From NCBI RefSeq assembly GCF_900196725.1, contig NZ_FZMP01000124.1:1-50564 (forward strand): a stretch of DNA of 50,564 bases. Reading direction: 5' to 3'. Source of the DNA: Candidatus Methanoperedens nitratireducens. Lineage in GTDB: Archaea; Halobacteriota; Methanosarcinia; Methanosarcinales; Methanoperedenaceae. The position numbers and the translations under genes are program-made. Below the pieces are notes generated by a model. That model made no database searches. It worked only from the letters and a program-made list of their open reading frames with translations, and was not told where the DNA came from. Shown piece after piece: positions 7,886-15,899 of the stretch; positions within the stretch are counted from its first letter, which is position 1; each line of letters opens with the position of its first letter.

Positions 7886-9031
7886 TTAGAGCTTGTCTGA
7901 ATATTTTTTATGAGCTGAAAGCTGTGAACTGTTCTGTTTTTAATATATAGGTAAGCATTAAATATTAACGATGTGTTTTGAAATATTATCAAATGAGACA
8001 ATTTTACATGCCAAGAAAAGCTAAAGAATCCAAGGACTTCGAAGAAATTACACTTGCAATAGCATTATTAGGCGGAATAATTGTAGTTTTATTGAAAGTT
8101 ATTGATTATTCCAATAGTGAAGCTTTGGAATTGAATTTTAGTTCAAAGCCCTTGATATATGGTTTGATAGAGTTTTTATTAATAGAACTATTAATAATTT
8201 TCTTCTTTTTTATTTTCAAAGGGATATCGGTATATACAGATGAAAGAAAAGTGGAATTTGAGCGGATTGCAAGAAAGTTATTTATATACAGCTTTATATT
8301 TGCTTTTGGTTGGTTTATTGCCTCAATCGTAATAGTTTCTATTAAATTATATAATTTAATAGAAGGTTGGATTTGGTATGTTGTTGTTATTCTATTAATT
8401 TATGCTCTCATAGCAGTTTGGTATTCAAGTTTAATAAAATTATCAATTCTTAACAAAACCGCGGTTATTATTTTGTTTATATTATTGTTATCATTTATGA
8501 TATCTTTGAAATTAGTACCCGTCTACTTGTTAACAGGCTCTAATACAATAGAAGAATTTTCACCATCGATTGATAATCCTGATATGCTAACCTTTACTAT
8601 GAAAGAAAAAGGTGTTTATTACAATTTAACTGAAGTATGGTTATACGAACTAAACACTTCCAAACTCAACAATTCAAATAAATCTAACTTAAATAAGACT
8701 GACTATATCAAAATACCTAGAAACGAAAGTAATGCGAGTTGGTCAGATAATAAATATATTTGGGGACAGCAAGACAATACGGTATGGTACATAAATATAA
8801 TCAATATCTCTAATTTGCCATCTGGAACTTATCTGTTACGAGCCTCAAGTAAGAGGTGATGCAGATAACAATTCTGGATTTGGAGAGTCAAAAAGACGAG
8901 CTGAAAAACTGTTCTATATTCCTCCAAAGAAAACAAATTACTCCTTTAACTGTACGCAAACATCATAACGATTCTGGTTAGTTATAATAGGTCTCTATCT
9001 ACTATACATCAAATTTTCAGACAGGCTCTTA
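7886..9031. mobile_element. Putative non-autonomous element with inverted ends and TTA duplication
   Basis: The left end GAGCTTGTCTGAATATTTT (889-907 of the 7000 block, i.e. 7889-7907) is matched by an inverted copy at 9011-9028, GAGCCTGTCTGAAAATTT on the minus strand, with two mismatches. TTA stands immediately outside both ends (7886-7888 and 9029-9031), as a target duplication would. The interior is clearly AT-richer than its surroundings and holds one membrane-protein gene and no transposase. Only one copy is present in the window, so mobility is inference. Confidence 0.45.
7993..8859 (+). CDS. Hypothetical AT-rich membrane protein
   Basis: About 288 residues with five hydrophobic segments (roughly residues 19-38, 53-75, 95-120, 122-142 and 150-175), then an extracytoplasmic domain rich in Asn and Ser. 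I recognise no family. A TTG at 7978 is an alternative start. The C-terminus may be cut by a frameshift: after the TGA a different frame (from about 8850) reads on as PQVRGDADNNSGFGESKRR and stays open for about 40 residues to a TAA near 8965. Base composition is much poorer in GC than mutS downstream, and the gene lies inside inverted repeats. Confidence 0.55.
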   Translation: MRQFYMPRKAKESKDFEEITLAIALLGGIIVVLLKVIDYSNSEALELNFSSKPLIYGLIEFLLIELLIIFFFFIFKGISVYTDERKVEFERIARKLFIYSFIFAFGWFIASIVIVSIKLYNLIEGWIWYVVVILLIYALIAVWYSSLIKLSILNKTAVIILFILLLSFMISLKLVPVYLLTGSNTIEEFSPSIDNPDMLTFTMKEKGVYYNLTEVWLYELNTSKLNNSNKSNLNKTDYIKIPRNESNASWSDNKYIWGQQDNTVWYINIINISNLPSGTYLLRASSKR

Positions 9032-9056
9032 GACCTTCGCGCGCTTTGCGGTGAGA
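9032..9056 (+). repeat. Short interspersed repeat, copy 2
   Basis: GACCTTCGCGCGCTTTGCGG matches the copy at 6576-6602 except for one inserted C. It begins right after the right end of the putative element, so it may mark a shared older intergenic unit. Confidence 0.4.
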
Positions 9057-9162
9057 TTTGTATCCCACCCCAACAAGCTATCCGATATAAACTTCAGCAT
9101 CATTATGCAAAAACAAAAATAGGACGAAATGCATATCACATCAAGACGCGGAGAAAGCCATA

Positions 9163-11772
9163 ATGGACAAAATGACACCTGCCATGCGCCAGTATTACGA
9201 GGCTAAAGAAAAACATAAAGATGCCCTGATATTCTTCAGGATGGGCGATTTTTACGAATCCTTCGGCGAGGATGCAAAGGTAATCGCAAAAGAGCTTGAT
9301 ATCACACTTACCACAAGAGGGAGGGATAAAGAAGGCGAAGATATGCCCCTTGCGGGAATCCCGTATCATGCCGTGGACTCATACCTTCCGCGCCTCATCA
9401 AAAAAGGATACAAAGTCGCAATATGTGAGCAGCTGGAAGACCCGAAGCAGGCAAAAGGAGTTGTGAAAAGAGGGGTTATAAGGGTTATCACACCGGGTAC
9501 TGCTATTGATTCATCTCTGGTCACAGACCAGTCAAATAATTATCTGATGTCGGTTTCGGGAGAAGGACTCGTGTTCGGGGTATCGTTCCTGGATGTTAGC
9601 ACCGGGGAACTCATAACCACGCAGTTCACAGATAATGAGAATTATGACAGGGTGATGAGCGAGGCTGCTCGGATGCGCCCGGCTGAATGCATTCTCCCGC
9701 CTGCGCTTTATGAGAATCAAAAGCTCACCGAACGCCTGAGAAGCCCGTGTATAACTCTTAACAAATACGAGGCTGAAGCGTTCGAAAATAAAAATTCATA
9801 TGAGAACCTTAAAAAACATTTCGGCGTCATGACGCTTGAGGGAATGGGATGCGAGCAGCTCCCTTGCGCAATATCTTCTGCCGGCGCTGCCCTCATGTAC
9901 GCAAAAACCACACAGATGAGAGACCTGGCTCACATACAGTCAATACGAACTTATTTTGAGAGCGAGTTCATGGTACTGGATTCGATAACGCTGCGGAACC
10001 TTGAGATCGTCCAGAGCGTACGCGGCGAATCACAGGGCTCATCCCTGCTCGGTGTGCTTGACCGCACAAAAACGCCAATGGGAGGGCGGATGCTTCGGAA
10101 AATGGTACTTGCGCCGCTTATCTCTGTCGATATAATAACCGAAAGGCTTGATGCAGTGGACGATATCGTGAAAAAGACGCTGCTCCGGTATGACCTGCGC
10201 TCCTGGCTTTCCGGGATCCGCGATATAGAGCGCCTCATAGGGCGCATCGTTTACGGGAATTCAAACGCCCGTGACCTGTTAGCGCTGAAGTTATCCCTCG
10301 TTCCCATCCCGGAGATCACAAAATCGCTTAAAGAGAATATTATAAAACCCGGGCTCTTATCTGACATTATCCGTAGATTCGGGGATTTCAGTGATATTGT
10401 CGCCCTGCTTGAGCGCGCGCTCATGGACGACCCGCCTGTGAGCGTTCGCGAAGGAGGGATGATAAAAGACGGATATAACGAAAAACTGGATGAGCTTAAA
10501 AAATTATCTCTCCACGGCAAGGACTGGATCGCAGAACTGCAGCAGCAGGAGCGCAATAGAACAGGCATAAAATCCCTTAAGGTCGGCTATAACTCCGTGT
10601 TCGGGTATTACATCGAGGTTACAAAAGCCAATCTCCCGCAGGTTCCTTCCGATTATATCCGGAAGCAGACAACCGCTAACGGGGAACGCTTCTATACACC
10701 GGCGCTCAAGGAAAAGGAAATGATGATCCTTTCCGCGGATGAAAAAAAGATGGCGCTTGAATTTGAACTATTTACTGAGATCAATTCCCTCATCGCGGCG
10801 CGGTCAAAGGAACTGCAGGCTACGGCTGCGGCGCTGGGAGAACTGGATGTCGTTGCAACCCTTGCGGAAGTTGCGGTGAATAACAGGTACGTAAGACCCG
10901 AAGTGAACGGGAGCTGCAGCATACTTATCCGCGACGGAAGGCATCCTGTTGTGGAAAGGTCGCTTACAGGCTTTGTACCTAACGATACACACATGGACTG
11001 CGAGGAGAACCAGTTCCTGCTCATAACAGGTCCCAACATGGCAGGAAAATCGACCTATATGAGGCAGACCGCGTTGATAGTAATCATGGCGCAGATCGGC
11101 AGTTTCGTGCCTGCGTCATATGCATCCGTGGGGCTCGTGGACAGGATATTCACGCGTGTTGGGGCTTTTGACGACCTTGCAAGCGGGCAAAGCACGTTCA
11201 TGATAGAGATGGTGGAACTTGCTAATATCCTGAACAACGCAACTCCTAAGAGCCTTGTACTGCTTGATGAGATAGGCAGGGGCACAAGTACATACGACGG
11301 GTACAGCATAGCCAAAGCCGTTGTCGAGTTCATCCACAGTAAAGACCGCGTCGGCGTGCGCTCGCTTTTCGCCACGCATTACCACCAGCTTACCGCGCTT
11401 GAAGGTGCCCTGCGGCGTATGAAGAATTACCATATCGCGGTAAAAGAAGAGGGGAACGATCTTGTGTTCCTCCGGAAAATAGTTCCGGGCGCGACAGACA
11501 GGAGCTACGGAATCCATGTGGCAAGATTAGCAGGCGTGCCTCTGAAAGTGACGCAAAGAGCCAGGGAAATCTTAAAAGAGGTAGAGGACGGAAGCGCTAT
11601 CCGCAGGGGTAAGGACAGTTCAAGATATACCCAGTTGATGCTTTTTGGCTCTGAGGAAGCAAAAGAATCGCCAGTGGTCGAGGAGTTAAAAAACCTTAAC
11701 GTGGACGCTATGACGCCGCTTGAGGCGCTCAATGCACTGGCTGCACTTAAAAAGAAAGCGAACGGAGGATGA
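9163..11772 (+). CDS. mutS: DNA mismatch repair protein MutS
   Basis: A full-length 869-residue MutS1. The N-terminal mismatch-binding motif FFRMGDFYESF has the Phe30 and Glu32 that contact the mismatch. The connector, lever and clamp regions follow. The ATPase has Walker A GPNMAGKST near residue 623, then the ABC-type signature (DLASGQSTFMIEM) and LDEIGRGTSTYDG. The C-terminal 100 residues end without the long dimer tail of some bacteria. This is the bacterial-type protein also known in Methanosarcinales, probably acquired early by transfer. No mutL is visible in the window. The ATG follows GGAGAAAG. Confidence 0.95.
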   Translation: MDKMTPAMRQYYEAKEKHKDALIFFRMGDFYESFGEDAKVIAKELDITLTTRGRDKEGEDMPLAGIPYHAVDSYLPRLIKKGYKVAICEQLEDPKQAKGVVKRGVIRVITPGTAIDSSLVTDQSNNYLMSVSGEGLVFGVSFLDVSTGELITTQFTDNENYDRVMSEAARMRPAECILPPALYENQKLTERLRSPCITLNKYEAEAFENKNSYENLKKHFGVMTLEGMGCEQLPCAISSAGAALMYAKTTQMRDLAHIQSIRTYFESEFMVLDSITLRNLEIVQSVRGESQGSSLLGVLDRTKTPMGGRMLRKMVLAPLISVDIITERLDAVDDIVKKTLLRYDLRSWLSGIRDIERLIGRIVYGNSNARDLLALKLSLVPIPEITKSLKENIIKPGLLSDIIRRFGDFSDIVALLERALMDDPPVSVREGGMIKDGYNEKLDELKKLSLHGKDWIAELQQQERNRTGIKSLKVGYNSVFGYYIEVTKANLPQVPSDYIRKQTTANGERFYTPALKEKEMMILSADEKKMALEFELFTEINSLIAARSKELQATAAALGELDVVATLAEVAVNNRYVRPEVNGSCSILIRDGRHPVVERSLTGFVPNDTHMDCEENQFLLITGPNMAGKSTYMRQTALIVIMAQIGSFVPASYASVGLVDRIFTRVGAFDDLASGQSTFMIEMVELANILNNATPKSLVLLDEIGRGTSTYDGYSIAKAVVEFIHSKDRVGVRSLFATHYHQLTALEGALRRMKNYHIAVKEEGNDLVFLRKIVPGATDRSYGIHVARLAGVPLKVTQRAREILKEVEDGSAIRRGKDSSRYTQLMLFGSEEAKESPVVEELKNLNVDAMTPLEALNALAALKKKANGG

Positions 11773-11801
11773 ACTGAGAATTTGTCCGTTAACCGCGCTC
11801 C

Positions 11802-13202
11802 TTATTTTACGCTTATAGCCTCGTGTATGGTTTTTAGCAAGCTCTCGGCGGTATAGGGCTTCTGCAAAAAGGCGTGTATATGAGTATCACCGGTTCTTGC
11901 AAACTCATCTTTCTCTATTAATCCGCTGACAGCAATAATTTTGATATCGGGGTTAATTCTGTGAATCGCCTGGATGCTGCTGTGACCATCCATAACCGGC
12001 ATCATCATGTCCATCAGAACAGCTTTGATACTGTCTTTATTTTGGGCATATAATGCTACTGCCTCTGCGCCGTCATCTGCCATATGCACTTTATACCCGT
12101 ACTTTTTCAGCGTCGCAATAGTGACCTCGCGAATCGAGGCTTCATCTTCAGCAACAAGTATTGATTCCCCGTGCCCCATGAGTAAATCAGGCTGCTGAAC
12201 CTCTCCTGCTTTTTGTAATTCGGTTTTAACAGCAGGTAAATAGACTTTGAATGTCGTCCCCTCCCCAACTGCGCTATGCACATCTATAAACCCGCCGTGA
12301 CTTCTCACGATAGCAAGAGCGGTCGAAAGACCAAGACCTGTGCCTTTGCCATGCTCTTTTGTCGTGAAAAACGGGTCAAATATCCTGTCAACTGTTTTAG
12401 GAGGTATACCAGTCCCGGTATCAGAGACGGAAATGATAATGTATGGACCGGCTTTTGCCTCAGAGTTCATATGTACGTAGCTTTCATCCACCAGAAAATT
12501 CTCAATACAGATGCTCAGGATACCACCATCAGGCATGGCATCGCGGGCATTCACGCACAGGTTCATCACAACCTGGTGCAGCTGCGTGGCATCTCCGGAA
12601 ATCATCCAGAGAGCCGCAGGGATATCCTTTCGGATTTCGATATTCCTTGGAAATACCTCTTTGATGGTTCTCTCGGTTTCGGATACAAGGTTTGTTACCT
12701 CAAGAGGATTGCGTTCACCTTCAACGCCCCGTGCAAAGGACAGGACTTGCTTTATTAAATCAGCTCCGCGCTGGGAGTTCCTTTCCAGGATAGTAAGCAA
12801 CCTCTGGCTCTGTTCATCTTTGAATTTTTGTTTTAATATTTGCAGCAATAGCATAATCGGCGTCAGGATATTGTTGAGGTCGTGTGCAATGCCTCCGGCA
12901 AGCGTGCCTATGCTCTCCATCCGCTGCGCGCGTAGCAATTGTGATTCAAGCTTTTTCTTCTCAGTAACATCCGTGTTAATGATAAGTATCGATTTTGGTT
13001 TTCCTTCATTATCACGAACCAGGGTCCAGCGGCCCTCTACAGTGATCTCCCTGCCGTTCTTTGTTATCTGGCGTAATTCACCTTCCCACTCACCTTTCTC
13101 GACAATGCTCTTTTTGGCTTCGATAAGCGTGGGTAGTTCCTCTTTGTAGACAAGGCTGTCAGCATTTTTGCCTGTGGCTTCATCTGCGGTCCAGCCATAC
13201 AT
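11802..13202 (-). CDS. Hybrid PAS-histidine kinase-receiver protein, N-terminally truncated
   Basis: Order from the ATG at 13200-13202: the rest of a PAS domain (about 1-80), HisKA with the phospho-accepting H107 in LAGGIAHDLNNIL, HATPase with GTGIPPKTVDRIF and GKGTGLGLS near 285-292, and a receiver domain (about 345-466) with acidic pair ED at 352-353 and phospho-acceptor D398 in LMDMMMP. It is cytosolic, with no membrane segment. The frame stays open 19 codons upstream and encodes the start of the PAS core (TWNKGAERMYGW), but there is no start codon before a TGA. The sensor therefore appears cut at its 5' end. It lies 70 bases after kaiB in the same direction, so it could read out the KaiBC state. 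Confidence 0.85.
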   Translation of the reverse strand: MYGWTADEATGKNADSLVYKEELPTLIEAKKSIVEKGEWEGELRQITKNGREITVEGRWTLVRDNEGKPKSILIINTDVTEKKKLESQLLRAQRMESIGTLAGGIAHDLNNILTPIMLLLQILKQKFKDEQSQRLLTILERNSQRGADLIKQVLSFARGVEGERNPLEVTNLVSETERTIKEVFPRNIEIRKDIPAALWMISGDATQLHQVVMNLCVNARDAMPDGGILSICIENFLVDESYVHMNSEAKAGPYIIISVSDTGTGIPPKTVDRIFDPFFTTKEHGKGTGLGLSTALAIVRSHGGFIDVHSAVGEGTTFKVYLPAVKTELQKAGEVQQPDLLMGHGESILVAEDEASIREVTIATLKKYGYKVHMADDGAEAVALYAQNKDSIKAVLMDMMMPVMDGHSSIQAIHRINPDIKIIAVSGLIEKDEFARTGDTHIHAFLQKPYTAESLLKTIHEAISVK

Positions 13203-13272
13203 GCGCTCTGCGCCTTTATTCCATGTGATTTTTCTATTTAGAGCCTCGCATGAAAAATGTCAGCTGCTGAAA

Positions 13273-13611
13273 TCACTTACGCCTCAGATCAAGCCCCACA
13301 AGGACCTTTTCTTCATTAGACATATCGCCTATGATCCTGCGCAACGGAAGAGGAAGTTTCTTGATCAGCGTAGGTGCGGCGATTATCTGCTCCATTTTGG
13401 CAAACTCGGGCTGCTGGTATACATCGATTACTTCAAGCTCATATCTGCCTTTAAGATTCTCTTCGCATATTTTCTTGATATTCTGGATAGCCATCGTTGA
13501 CTTCGGCGTTAAGCCGGTAACGTATAAACGCAACACATATATCTCTGTCCCGGATTTCTGGATCGCCTGTTCAAATTTCTTTTCAGTATCTTCTATTCCT
13601 TCTTCCCTCAT
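13273..13611 (-). CDS. kaiB: KaiB-domain protein, second copy
   Basis: A 112-residue protein with a thioredoxin-like KaiB domain: YVLRLYVTGLTPKS opens the first strand, then IKKICEENLKGRYELEVIDVY, and the C-terminal half holds PTLIKKLPLPLRRIIGDMS, where cyanobacterial KaiB changes fold on binding KaiC. The N-terminal 25 residues are acidic. It is the third gene of a minus-strand cluster, 45 bases after the first kaiB. Timing function is not implied: non-cyanobacterial KaiBs often serve stress or unknown roles. Confidence 0.9.
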   Translation of the reverse strand: MREEGIEDTEKKFEQAIQKSGTEIYVLRLYVTGLTPKSTMAIQNIKKICEENLKGRYELEVIDVYQQPEFAKMEQIIAAPTLIKKLPLPLRRIIGDMSNEEKVLVGLDLRRK

Positions 13612-13656
13612 GGCTATACCACCCTCTCATATTAACTTTATGAAGTTTTCCCATAT

Positions 13657-13989
13657 TTATTCCTTTGCAGGGCGCAAATCAAGCCCTACAAGAACGCGCT
13701 CGGTATTGGAGAGATCCCCGATGATTTTCCTCAATGGCTGAGGAAGTTTTCGTACTAATGTCGGGATGGCAAATATCTGGTCTCCCTTGGCAAGCTGCGG
13801 ATTTTTAAGGAGGTCGATAACCTCAATCCTGTATTTGCCAGCCAGGTGCTCTTCGCAGATCTTCTTAAGATTGTTAAATGCTGCTATTGATTTCGGTGTC
13901 TGTCCTGCAACATATAGCCGCAGTTCATACTTATCTGACCCTGTCTTTGAGCTTTCTAATTCTTCTATAGTTTCTGCATCATCATTCAT
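13657..13989 (-). CDS. kaiB: KaiB-domain protein, first copy
   Basis: A 110-residue paralogue of its neighbour ([13 protein letters not shown], then [19 protein letters not shown], ending GLDLRPAKE). The ATG overlaps the kaiC stop as ATGA, so translation is coupled to kaiC. Two tandem KaiBs with different acidic N-termini could compete for the same KaiC or bind its two states. That is inference from the duplication. Confidence 0.92.
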   Translation of the reverse strand: MNDDAETIEELESSKTGSDKYELRLYVAGQTPKSIAAFNNLKKICEEHLAGKYRIEVIDLLKNPQLAKGDQIFAIPTLVRKLPQPLRKIIGDLSNTERVLVGLDLRPAKE

Positions 13990-15737
13990 TTAAGATTCCC
14001 CCTAACTTTTTTCCCGGATTGGTGTTTTGCCTCCGGAACTTCCGCTTTGCGCAGATGTCTCATCTCAGCGCGAGCCTCTTTCTGAGCTTCTCCACGGCGT
14101 TCTTCTTGCTGGATAAGCTTCTTCAATTCTTCTTCCCTGGCTTCAAAATCAGCGCGTATGGCAGCGATCTGAGCCTCTATCGCTTTGCGCTGGCGCTCAA
14201 CATCATGCCTTCGCCGCTCTACCTCCTCTTTGCGCTCTGCTTCCTGCTCCCTTTCTTTCGCCTCCTGCGCAGTACGGGCAGTGCCAGTTAGCACGCCTTC
14301 AGGGCCAAGGTAAGCGTCGATTATATCTATGCCCTTTCCAGTCAGCCGGAACTCGCGTATCTGGTTGGAGTGTGCCATGCCGCGCGATTTCAGTATGTAT
14401 ATGCCGCGATTGCGCTCGCCGCCTATCTCGATATCGCGAAGCAATATCCACGTATCTATCAGGGATGATATGCCCATTTCTGTTGCCTCAAGAGATTCTC
14501 CCCCGCCTGATAAATATGTAAGCATAGCTGTGATTTGTTCTGTTTTTAACATATCAATAAGCCTTGTTAGCATTGATTTGACTTCTTCTTCGCTGCCAAC
14601 AGTGACCAGGTTTGAGACCGGGTCAACGATAACTACGGACGGATTGAATTCGTTTATCAGTTTATGCATAGTTACAAGATGCATCTCAAGACCTGAGACC
14701 GTGGAGCGCGAAGCATGGATCTTCAAAAGACCTTTTTCCACCCACGGTTCAAGGTCAATACCTATTGAGTGCATATTGCGGATTATCTGCTTCGGTGAAT
14801 CCTCAAATGCAAAATAGAGGCATCTCTCGCCGCGCTCACAGTTGACATTGGCAAAGCTGGATGAAAGACTGGTTTTGCCCGTCCCTGCCGTGCCCGATAT
14901 AAGGATGCTGCTTCCCCGGTAGAATCCACCTTCCAGCATGGTATCGAGGCGGGGAACGCCGCTTGATATCCTCTCGGCAGATACGTCATGCTCAAGCCGG
15001 AGCGAAGTTATGGGCAGCACCGAGATGCCGTGCTCGTCCATAAGGAACGGATACTCGTTCGTGCCGTGTGTAGAGCCGCGGTATTTGACGACGCGCAAAC
15101 GCCGTGTCAAGACCTGCCCCTCCACCCTGTGATCAAGAGTGATAACGCAGTCTGAGACGTATTCCTCAAGCCCGCGTCGCGTCAGTGTGCCTTCGCCCCG
15201 CTCTCCTGTGATGACGGCTGTAACTCCTTTTTCTTTCAGCCAGCTAAACAGCCTTCGGAGTTCTGCGCGCAGAATGCCTTCATTTGACAATCCTCCAAAG
15301 AGCGATTCTATGGTATCCAGTACAACCCTCTTTGCACCTATAGAATCGATAGCGTAGTTGAGGCGGATAAATAACCCCTCAAGGTCGTATTCTCCCGTCT
15401 CTTCAATTTCGCTCCGCTCGATGTAAACGTGATCGAGAGCCAATTTTTTGCTGTCTTCCGGGTTCTTTAAATTCCAGCCCAGGGATGCAAAATTCTTGAC
15501 CAGGTCTCCGGTACTCTCTTCAAACGACATAAAGATGCCTGGCTCGTTATATTGTGTTGCCCCTCTTACGAGAAACTCCATGGCAATCATGGTTTTGCCG
15601 CTTCCGGCTCCTCCTGCCACCAGCGTCGGGCGTCCTCTCGGCAATCCTCCATCCAGTATATCGTCCAGTCCCCGGATGCCTGCCGGGCACTTCTCGAGAG
15701 CGGGCGGGGACTCGTTAGTATTCTCTTCTCTTGTCAT
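13986..15737 (-). CDS. kaiC: KaiC-family double-ATPase with C-terminal coiled coil
   Basis: A 583-residue RecA-type tandem ATPase that would form hexamers. CI: Walker A GGAGSGKT at 42-49 and catalytic pair E73-E74. CII: Walker A GTAGTGKT at 282-289 and E312-D313, where cyanobacterial KaiC has two glutamates. The CII phosphorylation region keeps T419, S424 and S425 at the positions of T426, S431 and T432, so autophosphorylation is possible. The tail from about 487 to 565 is a charged Glu/Arg coiled coil absent from cyanobacterial KaiC. It heads the kaiC-kaiB-kaiB-kinase cluster. It is clearly KaiC-like; subgroup and partner specificity are uncertain. Confidence 0.92.
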   Translation of the reverse strand: MTREENTNESPPALEKCPAGIRGLDDILDGGLPRGRPTLVAGGAGSGKTMIAMEFLVRGATQYNEPGIFMSFEESTGDLVKNFASLGWNLKNPEDSKKLALDHVYIERSEIEETGEYDLEGLFIRLNYAIDSIGAKRVVLDTIESLFGGLSNEGILRAELRRLFSWLKEKGVTAVITGERGEGTLTRRGLEEYVSDCVITLDHRVEGQVLTRRLRVVKYRGSTHGTNEYPFLMDEHGISVLPITSLRLEHDVSAERISSGVPRLDTMLEGGFYRGSSILISGTAGTGKTSLSSSFANVNCERGERCLYFAFEDSPKQIIRNMHSIGIDLEPWVEKGLLKIHASRSTVSGLEMHLVTMHKLINEFNPSVVIVDPVSNLVTVGSEEEVKSMLTRLIDMLKTEQITAMLTYLSGGGESLEATEMGISSLIDTWILLRDIEIGGERNRGIYILKSRGMAHSNQIREFRLTGKGIDIIDAYLGPEGVLTGTARTAQEAKEREQEAERKEEVERRRHDVERQRKAIEAQIAAIRADFEAREEELKKLIQQEERRGEAQKEARAEMRHLRKAEVPEAKHQSGKKVRGNLK

Positions 15738-15899
15738 TGCTTACGCCTATCTTGTTTCTTCTATATATTATATTATTTACCCTTTGAGCCCCTCTAAAGC
15801 ATTGCAGCCCTATTACCCACCTCTATTTTCCGAACAGGTTCTTATATGCAAATCTATAACGGTAAGTTAATATATAACCATGTCATTATGATGATATAG

